Made by a program: the position numbers and the translations under genes
In this document: positions 1 to 8,796 of the stretch, one piece after another
How positions within the stretch are numbered: position 1 is the stretch's first letter
Layout of the letters: each line of letters opens with the position of its first letter
The notes under the pieces: generated by a model
Seen by the model: only the letters and a program-made list of their open reading frames with translations
What the model was told of the DNA's origin: nothing
Database searches by the model: none
From: CAKZLS01 sp963771545
GTDB taxonomy: Bacteria > Pseudomonadota > Alphaproteobacteria > Rhodospirillales > Defluviicoccaceae
Length of the DNA: 64,000 nt
Direction: 5' to 3'
Assembly: GCA_963771545.1 (NCBI GenBank)
Contig: CAVYTX010000002.1
Coordinates: forward strand, 806,001-870,000

Positions 1-1
1 A

Positions 2-880
2 CCCGTCATCAAATCTCTCAGGGAGGGATTGGTCGCGAACGCGCATAATCGCGTCTACGGTATTCTCAACGGCACATGCAACTATATCCTGAGCGCCATG
101 CGCGCCACCGGCCGAGAGTTCGATGACGTCCTGGCGGAAGCGCAGGCGTTGGGCTATGCCGAGGCGGATCCGTCGTTCGACGTGGATGGCGTGGACACCG
201 CTCACAAATTGGCCATTCTCGCCTCCGTGGCTTTCGGGTGCACGCTGCAATTCGACGCGGTGCACATGGAGGGCATCCGTCACGTCTCGTCCGCCGACAT
301 CGCGTTCGCGGAGGAGTTGGGCTACCGGATCAAGCTGCTCGGCATCGCGTCCCTGACCGATCGCGGCGTCGAGCGCCGGGTGCACCCCTGCATGGTGCCG
401 GCGAGCGCTCCCATCGCTCACGTGGAAGGCGTTTTCAACGCCGTGGTCACGCACGGCGATTTTGTCGACACGGTGGTTCAGGAAGGACGTGGCGCCGGCG
501 AGCGGCCGACGGCGTCGGCGGTGGTCGCCGATATCGTGGACATTGCGCGGGGGCGGGGATGCGCCACGTTCGGCGTTCCCGTCGGCCAGCTGAGCGATCT
601 GCCGGCGGCGCCGATGAGCGCGCACCGCGGCGCCTATTACGTGCGCTTGATGGTTCTGGACCAACCCGGAGTGTTCGCCGACGTGGCGACGATCCTCCGC
701 GATAACGAGATATCCATGGAGGCGGTTCTGCAGCGTGCCCGTTCACCGGGGGAGCCCGTCCCGGTGGTGATGACGACGCATACTACAGATGAAGCCGCCA
801 TGCTGCGCTGCCTCGATGCGATCACGGCGCTCGGCGCCTGCGTCGAGCCGCCAAGAATGATCCGTATTGAGCCGTTTTAA
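2..880 (+). CDS. hom: homoserine dehydrogenase (5' end outside window)
   Basis: This is the C-terminal 292 residues of homoserine dehydrogenase, which reduces aspartate semialdehyde to homoserine for threonine and methionine synthesis. The frame is open to the left edge, so the real start lies outside the window; the TTG at 29 is internal. The catalytic-domain motif NGTCNYIL is followed by AEADPSFDVDG and the conserved Lys of DTAHKLAILA. From about 210 residues into the fragment an ACT regulatory domain begins (YYVRLMVLDQPGVFADVA), typical of the threonine-inhibited enzyme. The recJ start lies just beyond its stop codon. Confidence 0.95.
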   Translation, partial: PVIKSLREGLVANAHNRVYGILNGTCNYILSAMRATGREFDDVLAEAQALGYAEADPSFDVDGVDTAHKLAILASVAFGCTLQFDAVHMEGIRHVSSADIAFAEELGYRIKLLGIASLTDRGVERRVHPCMVPASAPIAHVEGVFNAVVTHGDFVDTVVQEGRGAGERPTASAVVADIVDIARGRGCATFGVPVGQLSDLPAAPMSAHRGAYYVRLMVLDQPGVFADVATILRDNEISMEAVLQRARSPGEPVPVVMTTHTTDEAAMLRCLDAITALGACVEPPRMIRIEPF

Positions 881-896
881 CGGGTTGCACGACGTG

Positions 897-2723
897 ATGC
901 CCGGCGAACCCGACGATTTGACCCGCGACAAACGCGCGGCGGACACCCGGACGGTGCCGGGCTTTCTCGGGGTAGAGCGATCGCTCAAGGGTAAACGATG
1001 GCGATTGCAGCCCGTGGACGAGCGTAAGGGCGAGGCCTTGGCGCAGCGGCTGCAATTGCCGGAAATCGTGGGCCGGGTTCTCGCCGGGCGCGGCGTGGAT
1101 CTTGACGACGCGGAAGCGTTCCTCGATCCGAAACTGCGCCAATGCCTGCCGGATCCCAGTCAGTTCAAGGATATGGATGCCGGGGCCGACCGGCTGGCCC
1201 GCGCCATTACCGCTGGCGAGCGGGTGGCGGTGTTCGGGGATTACGATGTGGATGGCGCCACCTCGGCCGCCGTGTTGAGCCGGTTTTTTTCGGCCGTGGG
1301 CTCGGGCGTGCGTATTTACGTGCCCGATCGATTGAAGGAGGGTTACGGTCCCAACGCCGAGGCGCTTCTCCGGTTGAAAGGCGAGGGCGTGTCGGTGGTC
1401 ATCACCGTGGATTGCGGCATCAACGCTCACGAGGCGCTGGACGCGGCGGCGGCGGCCGGGCTCGACGTGGTGGTGGTCGATCACCACGCGGCCGACAGCC
1501 GACTGCCGGTGGCGGCCGCGGTGATCAACCCCAACCGCCTCGACGAGCCCGCGACCTATGGTCATCTGGCGGCGGTGGGGGTGGCTTTCTTACTGGCGGT
1601 GGCGGTCAATCGCGCACTCAGGAAGGCCGGATGGTACGACAACCGGCCGGAGCCCGACCTGCGCCAGTGGCTGGATCTGGTGGCCTTGGGGACGATCTGC
1701 GATCTGGTTCCGCTCAAGGGCATCAACCGCGCCTTCGTGGTTCAGGGGCTGAAGGTTATGGCGGGGCGGACCAACGCCGGCATTCGGGCGCTTGCCGACC
1801 TCACCGGCCAGAACCAGCCCCCCGAGGCCTACCACGCCGGTTTCGTGTTCGGTCCCCGTATCAATGCCGGCGGCCGGGTGGGGGAATCCGGGCTCGGCGC
1901 GCGCCTTCTGGCGACCGACGACATCGCCGAGGCGACGATGCTGGCGCAACAGTTGGACCGGTTCAACCGCGACCGCCAGCGGATCGAGGGAGAGGTGCTG
2001 GAGGAAGCCCTGTCGCGGGTCGCCGAACGGGGCGAGCGGGAAGCCAATCCGTCTTTGATCGTCGTCGCGGGCGAACGCTGGCACCCGGGCGTGGTCGGCA
2101 TCGTCGCCAGCCGCCTGGTGGAGCGATTCAATCGGCCCGTGTGTGTCCTCTCCCTCGATGGCGATCTCGGCACCGGTTCGGCGCGGTCGGTGGCCGGTTT
2201 CAATATGGGCGCCGCCGTCAACGCCGCCCGCCAGATGGGACTGCTGGTCAAGGCCGGCGGCCATGCCATGGCGGCGGGTTTCACCATCGAACGAGACAAG
2301 CTTGGTGATTTCCAGGAGTTCATGACCGGCCGAATGAAACGCCCCTCCGGCGGCGATTGTCCCCTGCTTTACGTGGACGGGGCGCTGTCCGTGGCGGGCG
2401 CGTCGTTCGCTCTGTCCGAGTCGCTGGCGCGGGTGGGCCCGTTTGGAATGGCCAATCCCGAACCTCGTTTCGTGATCACGGGTGCGCGGCTGTCCTATGT
2501 AGGTGTCGCCGGGGCGCACCATCTCCGTTGCACGCTGGCCGACGATAGCGGCGCGCGGCTCGAGGCCATTGCGTTTCGATGCGTCGACACGCCCTTGGGG
2601 CGGGCGCTGCGCGAGCACGCCGGGTCCCTGTTCCATTTCGCCGGTCGCGTGCAGCGGAAGATCTGGCAGGGACGAACCAGCACTCAATTCGTGATCGATG
2701 ACGCCGCGCCGGTGATCAACTGA
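897..2723 (+). CDS. recJ: single-stranded-DNA-specific exonuclease RecJ
   Basis: RecJ is a 5'-3' single-strand DNA exonuclease used in recombination and mismatch repair. The 608-residue product has the DHH-superfamily motifs: FGDYDVDG near residue 113 and VDHH with Asp at residue 195, which bind the catalytic metals. Further on are the DHHA1-type glycine-rich segment (AGGHAMAAGFTI) and a C-terminal OB-like domain. The ATG at 897 was chosen; an in-frame TTG at 867, overlapping the end of hom, would add ten residues, and neither start has a good Shine-Dalgarno sequence. The close spacing suggests co-transcription with hom. Confidence 0.95.
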   Translation: MPGEPDDLTRDKRAADTRTVPGFLGVERSLKGKRWRLQPVDERKGEALAQRLQLPEIVGRVLAGRGVDLDDAEAFLDPKLRQCLPDPSQFKDMDAGADRLARAITAGERVAVFGDYDVDGATSAAVLSRFFSAVGSGVRIYVPDRLKEGYGPNAEALLRLKGEGVSVVITVDCGINAHEALDAAAAAGLDVVVVDHHAADSRLPVAAAVINPNRLDEPATYGHLAAVGVAFLLAVAVNRALRKAGWYDNRPEPDLRQWLDLVALGTICDLVPLKGINRAFVVQGLKVMAGRTNAGIRALADLTGQNQPPEAYHAGFVFGPRINAGGRVGESGLGARLLATDDIAEATMLAQQLDRFNRDRQRIEGEVLEEALSRVAERGEREANPSLIVVAGERWHPGVVGIVASRLVERFNRPVCVLSLDGDLGTGSARSVAGFNMGAAVNAARQMGLLVKAGGHAMAAGFTIERDKLGDFQEFMTGRMKRPSGGDCPLLYVDGALSVAGASFALSESLARVGPFGMANPEPRFVITGARLSYVGVAGAHHLRCTLADDSGARLEAIAFRCVDTPLGRALREHAGSLFHFAGRVQRKIWQGRTSTQFVIDDAAPVIN

Positions 2724-2730
2724 GCTCCCT

Positions 2731-2760
2731 TTGGCGCGCGGGCTGGCCCGTTGGTATAAA
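2731..2760 (+). promoter_or_regulatory. candidate sigma70 promoter for the kinase pair
   Basis: TTGGCG at 2731-2736 and TATAAA at 2755-2760 are separated by 18 bp in the 151-bp gap between recJ and the first kinase. The -10 box is close to consensus and the -35 keeps TTG. It would leave a leader of about 110 nt. The assignment is by inspection only. Confidence 0.35.
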
Positions 2761-2874
2761 TTCAGTGTCATGAAAAAACCCGTTCAAACCGGTCGAGATA
2801 CGCTCTAAGGTGCCGTCAACCGTCGGCACTGGGTTCCGACTTAAAGAAACCGGTGTTTCGCTGGGGAGGGAAGC

Positions 2875-3816
2875 ATGCCGCAAATCGTAACGCTCACGAT
2901 CAATCCGGCCGTCGACATCAGCTGGGAGGTCGAGGACGTCGTTCCGACCCGCAAGCTGCGTTCGAGCCGCGGCGTGGTCTATCCCGGCGGCGGCGGCATC
3001 AACGTGTCGCACGTGATTTCGGTGCTTGGCGGCGAGAGCAAGGCGATCTTCACTCAGGCGGGCATCGTCGGGACGCTGCTGACGGAACTGCTCGATGACT
3101 ACGCCATCGACCGGCGGGTCATCAAGGTTGGCGGAGCGACGCGGCTGAGCGCCACGATGTTCGAGTGCTCGACCGGAGACGAGTACCGGATAACCCCGCC
3201 GGGGCCGGAGATGTCGGAGAGCGAGTGGCAGGCGTTTATCGACGCGGTCGCCGAGATAAACTGCGAATATCTGGTCTGCTCCGGCAGCGTGCCGGAGGGT
3301 GTTCCCAGCGACTTCTACGCACGCATCTCCGCCGTTGCCAAGGCGCGGGGCATCAAGGTGATCCTCGATACGTCTGGACGGCCGTTGATCGAAGCGCTGA
3401 AGGAGGGGGTTTACCTGGTCAAGCCGAACTTAAGGGAACTCGAGCACCTGGTGGGCCGCAAGGCGCCCACGCGCGAAAAGCAGGAAGAAATCGCGCGCCA
3501 GATCGTCGACGAGGGCCGGGCGGAAATTGTCGCCCTGACGCTCGGAGAAAAGGGCGCGCTCCTAGTGTGGAAGGACGGCGTGCAATACCTGCCAAGCCCG
3601 AACGTGGCAAAGAAGGGCGCGGTGGGCGCCGGCAGCAGTTTCGTCGCCGGATTGGTTCTCAAGCTATCCCAGGGGCGGCCCCTGGAGGACGCGCTTGCCA
3701 TGGCGGTCGCCTGCGGAGCCGCGGCGCTGATCACGCCCGGCACGGAAATGGTCCGAAGAGACGACGCGGAACGGTTATACGCCGAGATCTTGGGGGCGAA
3801 TCAGGTCCGGCAATAA
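2875..3816 (+). CDS. Pfk-2-type (PfkB/ribokinase family) kinase paralogue lacking the catalytic Asp
   Basis: A 313-residue PfkB/ribokinase-family protein resembling 6-phosphofructokinase 2 along its length: the substrate loop YPGGGGINVSHV near residue 36, SGSVPEGVPSDF, LVKPNLRELE, and the anion-hole region near residue 250. In this family the GAGD motif supplies the Asp that activates the sugar hydroxyl. Here residues 251-254 read GAGS (codon agc at 3634-3636), so the base is missing, while the adjacent copy keeps it. The protein may be inactive, regulatory, or act as a partner subunit. Start ATG follows GGGAGGGAAGC. The downstream paralogue begins 82 bp after its stop in the same direction, so the two are probably co-transcribed. 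Confidence 0.88.
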   Translation: MPQIVTLTINPAVDISWEVEDVVPTRKLRSSRGVVYPGGGGINVSHVISVLGGESKAIFTQAGIVGTLLTELLDDYAIDRRVIKVGGATRLSATMFECSTGDEYRITPPGPEMSESEWQAFIDAVAEINCEYLVCSGSVPEGVPSDFYARISAVAKARGIKVILDTSGRPLIEALKEGVYLVKPNLRELEHLVGRKAPTREKQEEIARQIVDEGRAEIVALTLGEKGALLVWKDGVQYLPSPNVAKKGAVGAGSSFVAGLVLKLSQGRPLEDALAMAVACGAAALITPGTEMVRRDDAERLYAEILGANQVRQ

Positions 3817-3898
3817 CGGTGCCTTTGGGCGGGCGGAGATCGGCTTCGCCGAGAGTGTCCTACCACGGTCCGTTCGGTTTGAGTTTGGGAGAGACAGC

Positions 3899-4858
3899 AT
3901 GCGGCAAATCATGACGCTGACGATCAACCCATCGGTCGACGTCGTTTGGGAGGTCGAAGAGATGACACCCAACCGCAAGATTCGATCGTCGCGCGGCAAA
4001 GTGTATCCCGGCGGCGGCGGGATCAATGTCTCGCGCTGCATCACCGAGCTTGGCGGCGAAAGCTGGGCATTGATCACCCGGGGCGGGCTTACCGGAACCC
4101 TGTTAACCGAATTGCTGGACGAGATCGGTGTCAGCCGGCGCGTGGTCAAGATCGCCGGGCATACCCGGTTGTCCGGCATCGTGTACGAACGATCGTCGGG
4201 CCAGGAATTCCGGGTGACCCCGCCGGGGCCGGCGCTATTGGAGACCGAATGGCAGGCTTGCCTGGAAAGGGTCGCCGAGATGCAGACGGAATACGTGGTC
4301 GGTACCGGCAGCCTGGCGCGCGGCGTTCCCGTCGACTTTTACGCGAGGGTCGCCGCCGCCGCCAAGGAGCGCGGAGCGAAGATGGTTCTCGACACCTCCG
4401 GGGACGCCCTTGCCGCCGCCTTGAACGCGGGCGTGTATCTGGTCAAACCGAGCCAAAGCGAACTGGAGGCGCTGTTGGGCCGCAAGGCCTTCACCGAGGA
4501 GCAGCAGGAGGAACTGGCCCGCCAGATCATCGACGAGGGAAAGGCGGAGATCGTTGCATTGACCCTCGGCGAAGACGGTGCTCTGCTGGTGTGGAAGGAA
4601 GGATCGCTGCGTCTGGCGAGCCCCAAGGTGGAGGTCAAGAGCGCGGTCGGCGCGGGCGATACCTTCGTCGGCGCCATCACGCTCGGCTTGTCGCAGGGAC
4701 GGACGCCGGAGGACGCATTCACCCTGGCGGTGGCGGCCGGAGCCGCCTCGGTCATGAGTCCGGGGACCGAGCTTTGCCACAAGGAGGACGTGGACCGGCT
4801 CTACGCCGAAATCCGCGCCACACAATTTCCGGAGAGTGAGCAAGTCGCCGCGCGGTAA
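3899..4858 (+). CDS. pfkB: 6-phosphofructokinase 2-like kinase (PfkB family)
   Basis: A 319-residue PfkB-family kinase, probably phosphorylating fructose 6-phosphate or a related sugar phosphate with ATP in the cytoplasm. It has YPGGGGINVSRC, GTGSLARGVPVDF, LVKPSQSELE and an intact GAGDTFVGA motif with catalytic Asp254 (codon at 4658-4660). Length and order match E. coli Pfk-2 (about 309 residues). It is a tandem duplicate of the upstream gene, aligning without large gaps so that the catalytic positions carry the same residue number. Start ATG follows GGGAGAGACAGC. The exact sugar substrate cannot be read from sequence; 1-phosphofructokinase or tagatose-6-phosphate kinase are alternatives. 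Confidence 0.85.
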   Translation: MRQIMTLTINPSVDVVWEVEEMTPNRKIRSSRGKVYPGGGGINVSRCITELGGESWALITRGGLTGTLLTELLDEIGVSRRVVKIAGHTRLSGIVYERSSGQEFRVTPPGPALLETEWQACLERVAEMQTEYVVGTGSLARGVPVDFYARVAAAAKERGAKMVLDTSGDALAAALNAGVYLVKPSQSELEALLGRKAFTEEQQEELARQIIDEGKAEIVALTLGEDGALLVWKEGSLRLASPKVEVKSAVGAGDTFVGAITLGLSQGRTPEDAFTLAVAAGAASVMSPGTELCHKEDVDRLYAEIRATQFPESEQVAAR

Positions 4859-5081
4859 CCGTCCGGCAATTAACGGACATTAAACGCTTCCGGCCTACAC
4901 TCTAGACATGGTGATTGGTTCATCCTCGTTCATACGGGCGCGCGGGTCGCGATGATCTGAAGACGAACGGTCACCCGCTAAGGTAATCTACTTCCAAGGC
5001 AAGAGCGATCCTCGGCCGAATTGAACGCCCCGAAAGTCGAAGAAAACCGTGGGGTTATTGGCCGCGGGCCGGAGTGGCGTC

Positions 5082-5110
5082 TTGACACTCGATAGGGCCC
5101 GGTTTACATG
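5082..5110 (+). promoter_or_regulatory. sigma70-type promoter upstream of tRNA-Asp
   Basis: A perfect -35 hexamer TTGACA (5082-5087) is followed after 17 bp by TACATG (5105-5110). Predicted transcription start is near 5117, some 20 nt before the mature tRNA-Asp 5' end. No clear terminator is visible between the tRNA and nuoA, so the same promoter may also feed the nuo operon. Confidence 0.5.
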
Positions 5111-5139
5111 ATCGCGACCCGGCGGGCCGTGGTTTCCCC

Positions 5140-5216
5140 GGGGGTGTAGCTCAGTTGGTTAGAGCGCTGGCCTGTCACGCCAGAGGTCGCGGGTTCGAGT
5201 CCCGTCACTCCCGCCA
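5140..5216 (+). tRNA. tRNA-Asp (GTC)
   Basis: A complete 77-nt cloverleaf including an encoded CCA. The acceptor stem GGGGGTG pairs with CACTCCC (one G-T wobble). The anticodon stem CTGGC/GCCAG encloses the loop CTGTCAC with anticodon GTC. The T arm GCGGG-TTCGAGT-CCCGT is intact, and the discriminator base is G, as expected for tRNA-Asp. It sits 72 bp upstream of nuoA in the same direction. Confidence 0.97.
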
Positions 5217-5288
5217 TTTCCCGTAATCCGTCTTCTGCCGTCGGTTCCGATGTAGGAGAGGAATGGGTTCCGAAGGAAGGGAGGCCTT

Positions 5289-5654
5289 ATGGACGGTTTG
5301 CTGATCCAATACCTGCCAATTCTCATTTTTCTCGGCATTGCGCTCGCCATCGCCGTTATCGCCGTCGTCGCGTCGTATATTGTCGCGCGCCAGAAGCCGG
5401 ACGCCGACAAGAACGCCGCTTATGAGTGTGGCTTCGACGCCTTCGAAGACTCCCGCCAAACTTTCGATATTCGCTTTTACCTGGTCGCGATTCTGTTCAT
5501 CATCTTCGATCTGGAAGTTGCGTTTTTGTTCCCGTGGGCCATCACCCTCGGGGCCATCGGCGCATTCGGGTTCTGGTCGATGATGGTTTTTTTGGGAATC
5601 CTGACGATCGGGTTTATATATGAATGGCGGAAGGGAGCATTGGAATGGGAGTAG
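5289..5654 (+). CDS. nuoA: NADH-quinone oxidoreductase subunit A
   Basis: NuoA is a small membrane subunit of proton-pumping complex I, at the junction of the peripheral and membrane arms. The 121-residue product has three hydrophobic helices and the conserved loop YECGFDAFEDSRQTFDIRFY near residue 45, which carries the quinone-site Cys and acidic residues. Start ATG is preceded by AAGGAAGGGAGG. It is the first gene of a complete nuoA-N operon, and its end overlaps the start of nuoB by 10 nt. Confidence 0.97.
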   Translation: MDGLLIQYLPILIFLGIALAIAVIAVVASYIVARQKPDADKNAAYECGFDAFEDSRQTFDIRFYLVAILFIIFDLEVAFLFPWAITLGAIGAFGFWSMMVFLGILTIGFIYEWRKGALEWE

Positions 5655-6196
5655 AGACAGTGTCTCGCGCAGACCTCGTTCCGCCGCCCGACGCGGCCAC
5701 GCAGGACGCGCTTTGGGAGGGTGTGAGCGGCGAATTTCAAGACAAGGGGTTCGTGGTCGGCCAGCTCGACAACCTTGTCAATTGGGCGCGGGCCAGTTCG
5801 TTGTGGCCGATGACTTTCGGTCTGGCCTGCTGCGCCATCGAGATGATGCACGCCTATGTGAGCCGGTATGATCTGGACCGCTTCGGCGTGGTGCCGCGGC
5901 CAAGCCCGAGACAATCCGACGTGATCATCGTCGCGGGGACCCTGACAAACAAAATGGCGCCTGCGTTTCGCCGGGTCTACGACCAGATGTCGGAACCCCG
6001 CTATGTGATTTCCATGGGATCGTGCGCCAATGGAGGTGGGTACTACCACTATTCCTATTCCGTGGTGCGCGGCTGCGACCGGGTCGTGCCGGTGGACGTC
6101 TTCGTGCCGGGCTGTCCGCCCACGGCCGAAGCCCTGGTTTATGGAATCCTGCAACTTCAAAGAAAAATACATCGGACTGGAACGCTGTGGCGCTGA
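5645..6196 (+). CDS. nuoB: NADH-quinone oxidoreductase subunit B
   Basis: NuoB (183 residues from this start) carries the terminal iron-sulfur cluster N2 that reduces quinone in complex I. The four cluster ligands are visible: the tandem Cys pair in GLACCAIEMMH, Cys in SMGSCANGGG and Cys in VPGCPPTAEAL. The ATG at 5645 was preferred over the in-frame ATG at 5624 because AGGGAG lies 7 nt upstream of it. The gene overlaps nuoA, implying translational coupling. Confidence 0.96.
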   Translation: MGVETVSRADLVPPPDAATQDALWEGVSGEFQDKGFVVGQLDNLVNWARASSLWPMTFGLACCAIEMMHAYVSRYDLDRFGVVPRPSPRQSDVIIVAGTLTNKMAPAFRRVYDQMSEPRYVISMGSCANGGGYYHYSYSVVRGCDRVVPVDVFVPGCPPTAEALVYGILQLQRKIHRTGTLWR

Positions 6197-6236
6197 GGGG
6201 TAGCGTTAGTTCGGCGCAATAACTGGTTGAAATATT

Positions 6237-6851
6237 ATGGATTTAGCTCTCAGGGACCTTGGTGATTACATTGAGGCCGCTCTTCCGGACGCGGTTGCCA
6301 GTGTTGCGCTCGAACGTGAAGAACTCGTGGCCGAGGTCAAGAGAGAGTTGATCGTTCGCGTCCTCACCTTTCTGCGTGACGACGTGAACTGTCAGTTCAA
6401 GCAGTTGATGGATGTTTGCGGGGTCGATTATCCGGGTCGCGAGGAGCGGTTCGATGTCGTCTACAATCTCCTCAGCCTCTCCCATAACCGCCGTATCCGG
6501 GTAAAGGTGAAAACCGACGCCGAGCATCCCGTGCCCACGGTGACGGGCGTATTCAACTCGGCCAACTGGTGGGAACGCGAGACCTGGGACATGTATGGGA
6601 TCTACTTCCTCGACCACCCGGACCCGCGGCGCATTCTGTCGGACTACGGCTTCGAGGGTCATCCCCTTCGCAAAGATTTTCCGTTGACCGGATACGTGGA
6701 GGTTCGTTACGACAACGAACAAAAGCGCGTGGTGTACGAACCGGTCAAGCTGCAGCAGGAATTTCGCACGTTTGACTTTCAGAGCCCGTGGGAAGGGATC
6801 CAGGCGCAGTTGCCCGGCGACGAAAAAGCGGAAGATCAAGAGCGCACCTGA
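6237..6851 (+). CDS. nuoC: NADH-quinone oxidoreductase subunit C
   Basis: NuoC (204 residues) is the 30-kDa-type subunit of the complex I Q module and has no cofactor. The family signature is clear: ANWWERETWDMYGIYFLDHPD near residue 105, followed by RRILSDYGFEGHPLRKDFPLTG. It is a separate protein, not fused to NuoD as in E. coli, which is the usual alphaproteobacterial state. The stop overlaps the nuoD start as TGATG. Confidence 0.97.
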   Translation: MDLALRDLGDYIEAALPDAVASVALEREELVAEVKRELIVRVLTFLRDDVNCQFKQLMDVCGVDYPGREERFDVVYNLLSLSHNRRIRVKVKTDAEHPVPTVTGVFNSANWWERETWDMYGIYFLDHPDPRRILSDYGFEGHPLRKDFPLTGYVEVRYDNEQKRVVYEPVKLQQEFRTFDFQSPWEGIQAQLPGDEKAEDQERT

Positions 6852-8029
6852 TGGCCGAAGCCCAAATCAAGAATATGACGCTGAACTTCGGGCCGCAGCA
6901 CCCGTCGGCGCACGGCGTGTTGCGCCTGGTCCTGGAAATGGACGGCGAGGTCATCGATCGCGCCGACCCGCATGTCGGACTTCTTCATCGCGGCACCGAG
7001 AAGTTGATCGAATACAAGACCTACATGCAGGCGGTTCCCTATTTCGACAGGCTCGACTATGTCGCGCCGCAAAACCAGGAGCATGCGTTTGCGCTGGCGG
7101 TCGAGAAGCTTCTGGGGATCGAGGTGCCGTTGCGGGGCCAGTACATCCGCGTGCTCTATGCCGAGCTGGGACGGATCACCAATCACCTGTTCACCATCTG
7201 CGCGTTTGCCATGGATATCGGCGCGATGACGCCGATGTTGTGGGGATTCGAGGAGCGAGAGCGTCTGATGGAGTTCTGCGAGCGGGTATGCGGCGCGCGG
7301 CTTCACATGAACTATTTCCGTCCCGGCGGCGTTTCCCTGGATCTTCCGGTGGGCTTGGTGGAGGATATCCGGACGTGGGCCAACGCGTTTCCGAAGGTCA
7401 TCGACGACTGCGATAGACTTCTGACGGAAAACCGGATTTTCAAGCAGCGGGCCGTCGATATTGGAGCGATCTCGGCCGAGGACGCCTTGGATTGGGGATT
7501 CTCCGGCCCTTGCCTCCGCGCCAGCGGACTGGCCTGGGATCTTCGCAAGGCGCAGCCCTACGACTGTTATGATCGCATGGACTTCGACATTCCGGTGGGC
7601 TCCCATGGCGACTGCTACGATCGCTATCTGGTGCGCATGCTGGAGATGCGCGAAAGCCTGAGGATCGTCCATCAGTGCCTGGACCAGATGCCTTCGGGAC
7701 CGGTGAAAGTGGACGACCGCAAGATTTCACCGCCGCCCCGCGCCGAGATGAAGACCTCGATGGAAGCGCTGATCCATCACTTTAAGATTTATACCGAGGG
7801 CTATCATGTGCCTGCGGGGGAAACCTACACCGTGGTCGAGGCGCCCAAGGGCGAGTTCGGTGTCTATTTGGTGAGCGACGGCACCGGACGCCCATACCGC
7901 TGCAAGATCCGGACCCCGGGGTTCGCCCATCTGCAGGCCATGGACTTTTTGACCCGGGGACACATGCTCGCGGACGTGGTCGCCGTATTGGGATCCCTGG
8001 ACATCGTGTTCGGCGAGGTCGATCGATGA
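6851..8029 (+). CDS. nuoD: NADH-quinone oxidoreductase subunit D
   Basis: NuoD (392 residues) is the 49-kDa-type subunit that with NuoB forms the quinone-binding pocket. The N-terminus reads LNFGPQHPSAHGVLRL, containing the quinone-site His of the GPQHP loop; HVGLLHRGTEKLIE and the C-terminal RIRTPGFAHLQ-type segment (here KIRTPGFAHLQ) are also present. The start is the ATG overlapping the nuoC stop; an upstream in-frame GTG at 6788 would add 21 unrelated residues. The 3' end overlaps nuoE as ATGA. Confidence 0.97.
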   Translation: MAEAQIKNMTLNFGPQHPSAHGVLRLVLEMDGEVIDRADPHVGLLHRGTEKLIEYKTYMQAVPYFDRLDYVAPQNQEHAFALAVEKLLGIEVPLRGQYIRVLYAELGRITNHLFTICAFAMDIGAMTPMLWGFEERERLMEFCERVCGARLHMNYFRPGGVSLDLPVGLVEDIRTWANAFPKVIDDCDRLLTENRIFKQRAVDIGAISAEDALDWGFSGPCLRASGLAWDLRKAQPYDCYDRMDFDIPVGSHGDCYDRYLVRMLEMRESLRIVHQCLDQMPSGPVKVDDRKISPPPRAEMKTSMEALIHHFKIYTEGYHVPAGETYTVVEAPKGEFGVYLVSDGTGRPYRCKIRTPGFAHLQAMDFLTRGHMLADVVAVLGSLDIVFGEVDR

Positions 8030-8796
8030 GCGCCACCAACGACACCCTCGAACAGCCCACTTCCTTTGCGTTCACGAAGGAAAACTTGGCCGAGGCGAAC
8101 AGAATCATCGCGAAATATCCGGAGGGGCGCCAAGCCAGCGCCGTCCTTCCGCTTCTGCATTTGGCGCAGCGGCAAAACGATGGGTGGCTGTCCCTGGCCG
8201 CCCTCGATTACATGGCCGATTTACTCGGCATGCCGCCGATGCGCATGTACGAGGTGGCGACGTTCTACACCATGTACAATCTGAAGCCGGTCGGGCGGCA
8301 CCACATCGAGGTGTGCACGAACATTTCCTGCTGGCTGCGCGGTTCCGGCGAGATCGTCGATGCGTGCCGGCGCAAGCTGGGCGTCGGTTTGGGCGAGACG
8401 ACCGAGGATGGGTTGTTCACGCTCTCGGAAGCGGAGTGCCTCGGCGCCTGCGTCAACGCGCCGATGATGCAGATCGGCGACGACTATTTCGAGGATCTGA
8501 CGGCCGAGACCACCGAGGTGATCATCGATAAGCTGCGAGCGGGCGGCAAACCGAAGCCCGGCTCGCAAATCGGCCGGCGCAGTTCGGAACCCATAACCGG
8601 CTTGACGTCCTTGAAATCCCCGATGTCCGCGTCCGCTCCCGCCTCCTCGGCGCGGGCCGGCGAGGAGTCCGAGACGGCCGCCTCCAAGACCGGGACATCC
8701 GGCGAGAAAGTCAAGACAACCGGCGCCAAGTCCAAGAAAGGTTCGGGCAAGTCCAAGAGATCCGGCAATAAGCGCAAGACCGAGGGAGAAGCCTGA
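8026..8796 (+). CDS. nuoE: NADH-quinone oxidoreductase subunit E with long basic tail
   Basis: NuoE (256 residues) is the 24-kDa-type subunit holding the [2Fe-2S] cluster N1a in the NADH-oxidising module. Cluster ligands are CTNISC (CX4C) and CLGAC (CX3C). The thioredoxin-like body ends near residue 175. After it comes a Ser/Lys/Gly-rich low-complexity tail of about 80 residues ending in repeated KSKK/SGKSKR-type segments, absent from the 166-residue E. coli protein. Such extensions occur in some alphaproteobacterial NuoE proteins. The start and end overlap nuoD and nuoF by a few bases. Confidence 0.96.
   Translation: MSATNDTLEQPTSFAFTKENLAEANRIIAKYPEGRQASAVLPLLHLAQRQNDGWLSLAALDYMADLLGMPPMRMYEVATFYTMYNLKPVGRHHIEVCTNISCWLRGSGEIVDACRRKLGVGLGETTEDGLFTLSEAECLGACVNAPMMQIGDDYFEDLTAETTEVIIDKLRAGGKPKPGSQIGRRSSEPITGLTSLKSPMSASAPASSARAGEESETAASKTGTSGEKVKTTGAKSKKGSGKSKRSGNKRKTEGEA

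Noticed and set aside
29..880. Start of homoserine dehydrogenase at the TTG at position 29
   Set aside because: The frame is open to the left edge and the upstream residues continue the family sequence, so the gene is simply cut by the window.
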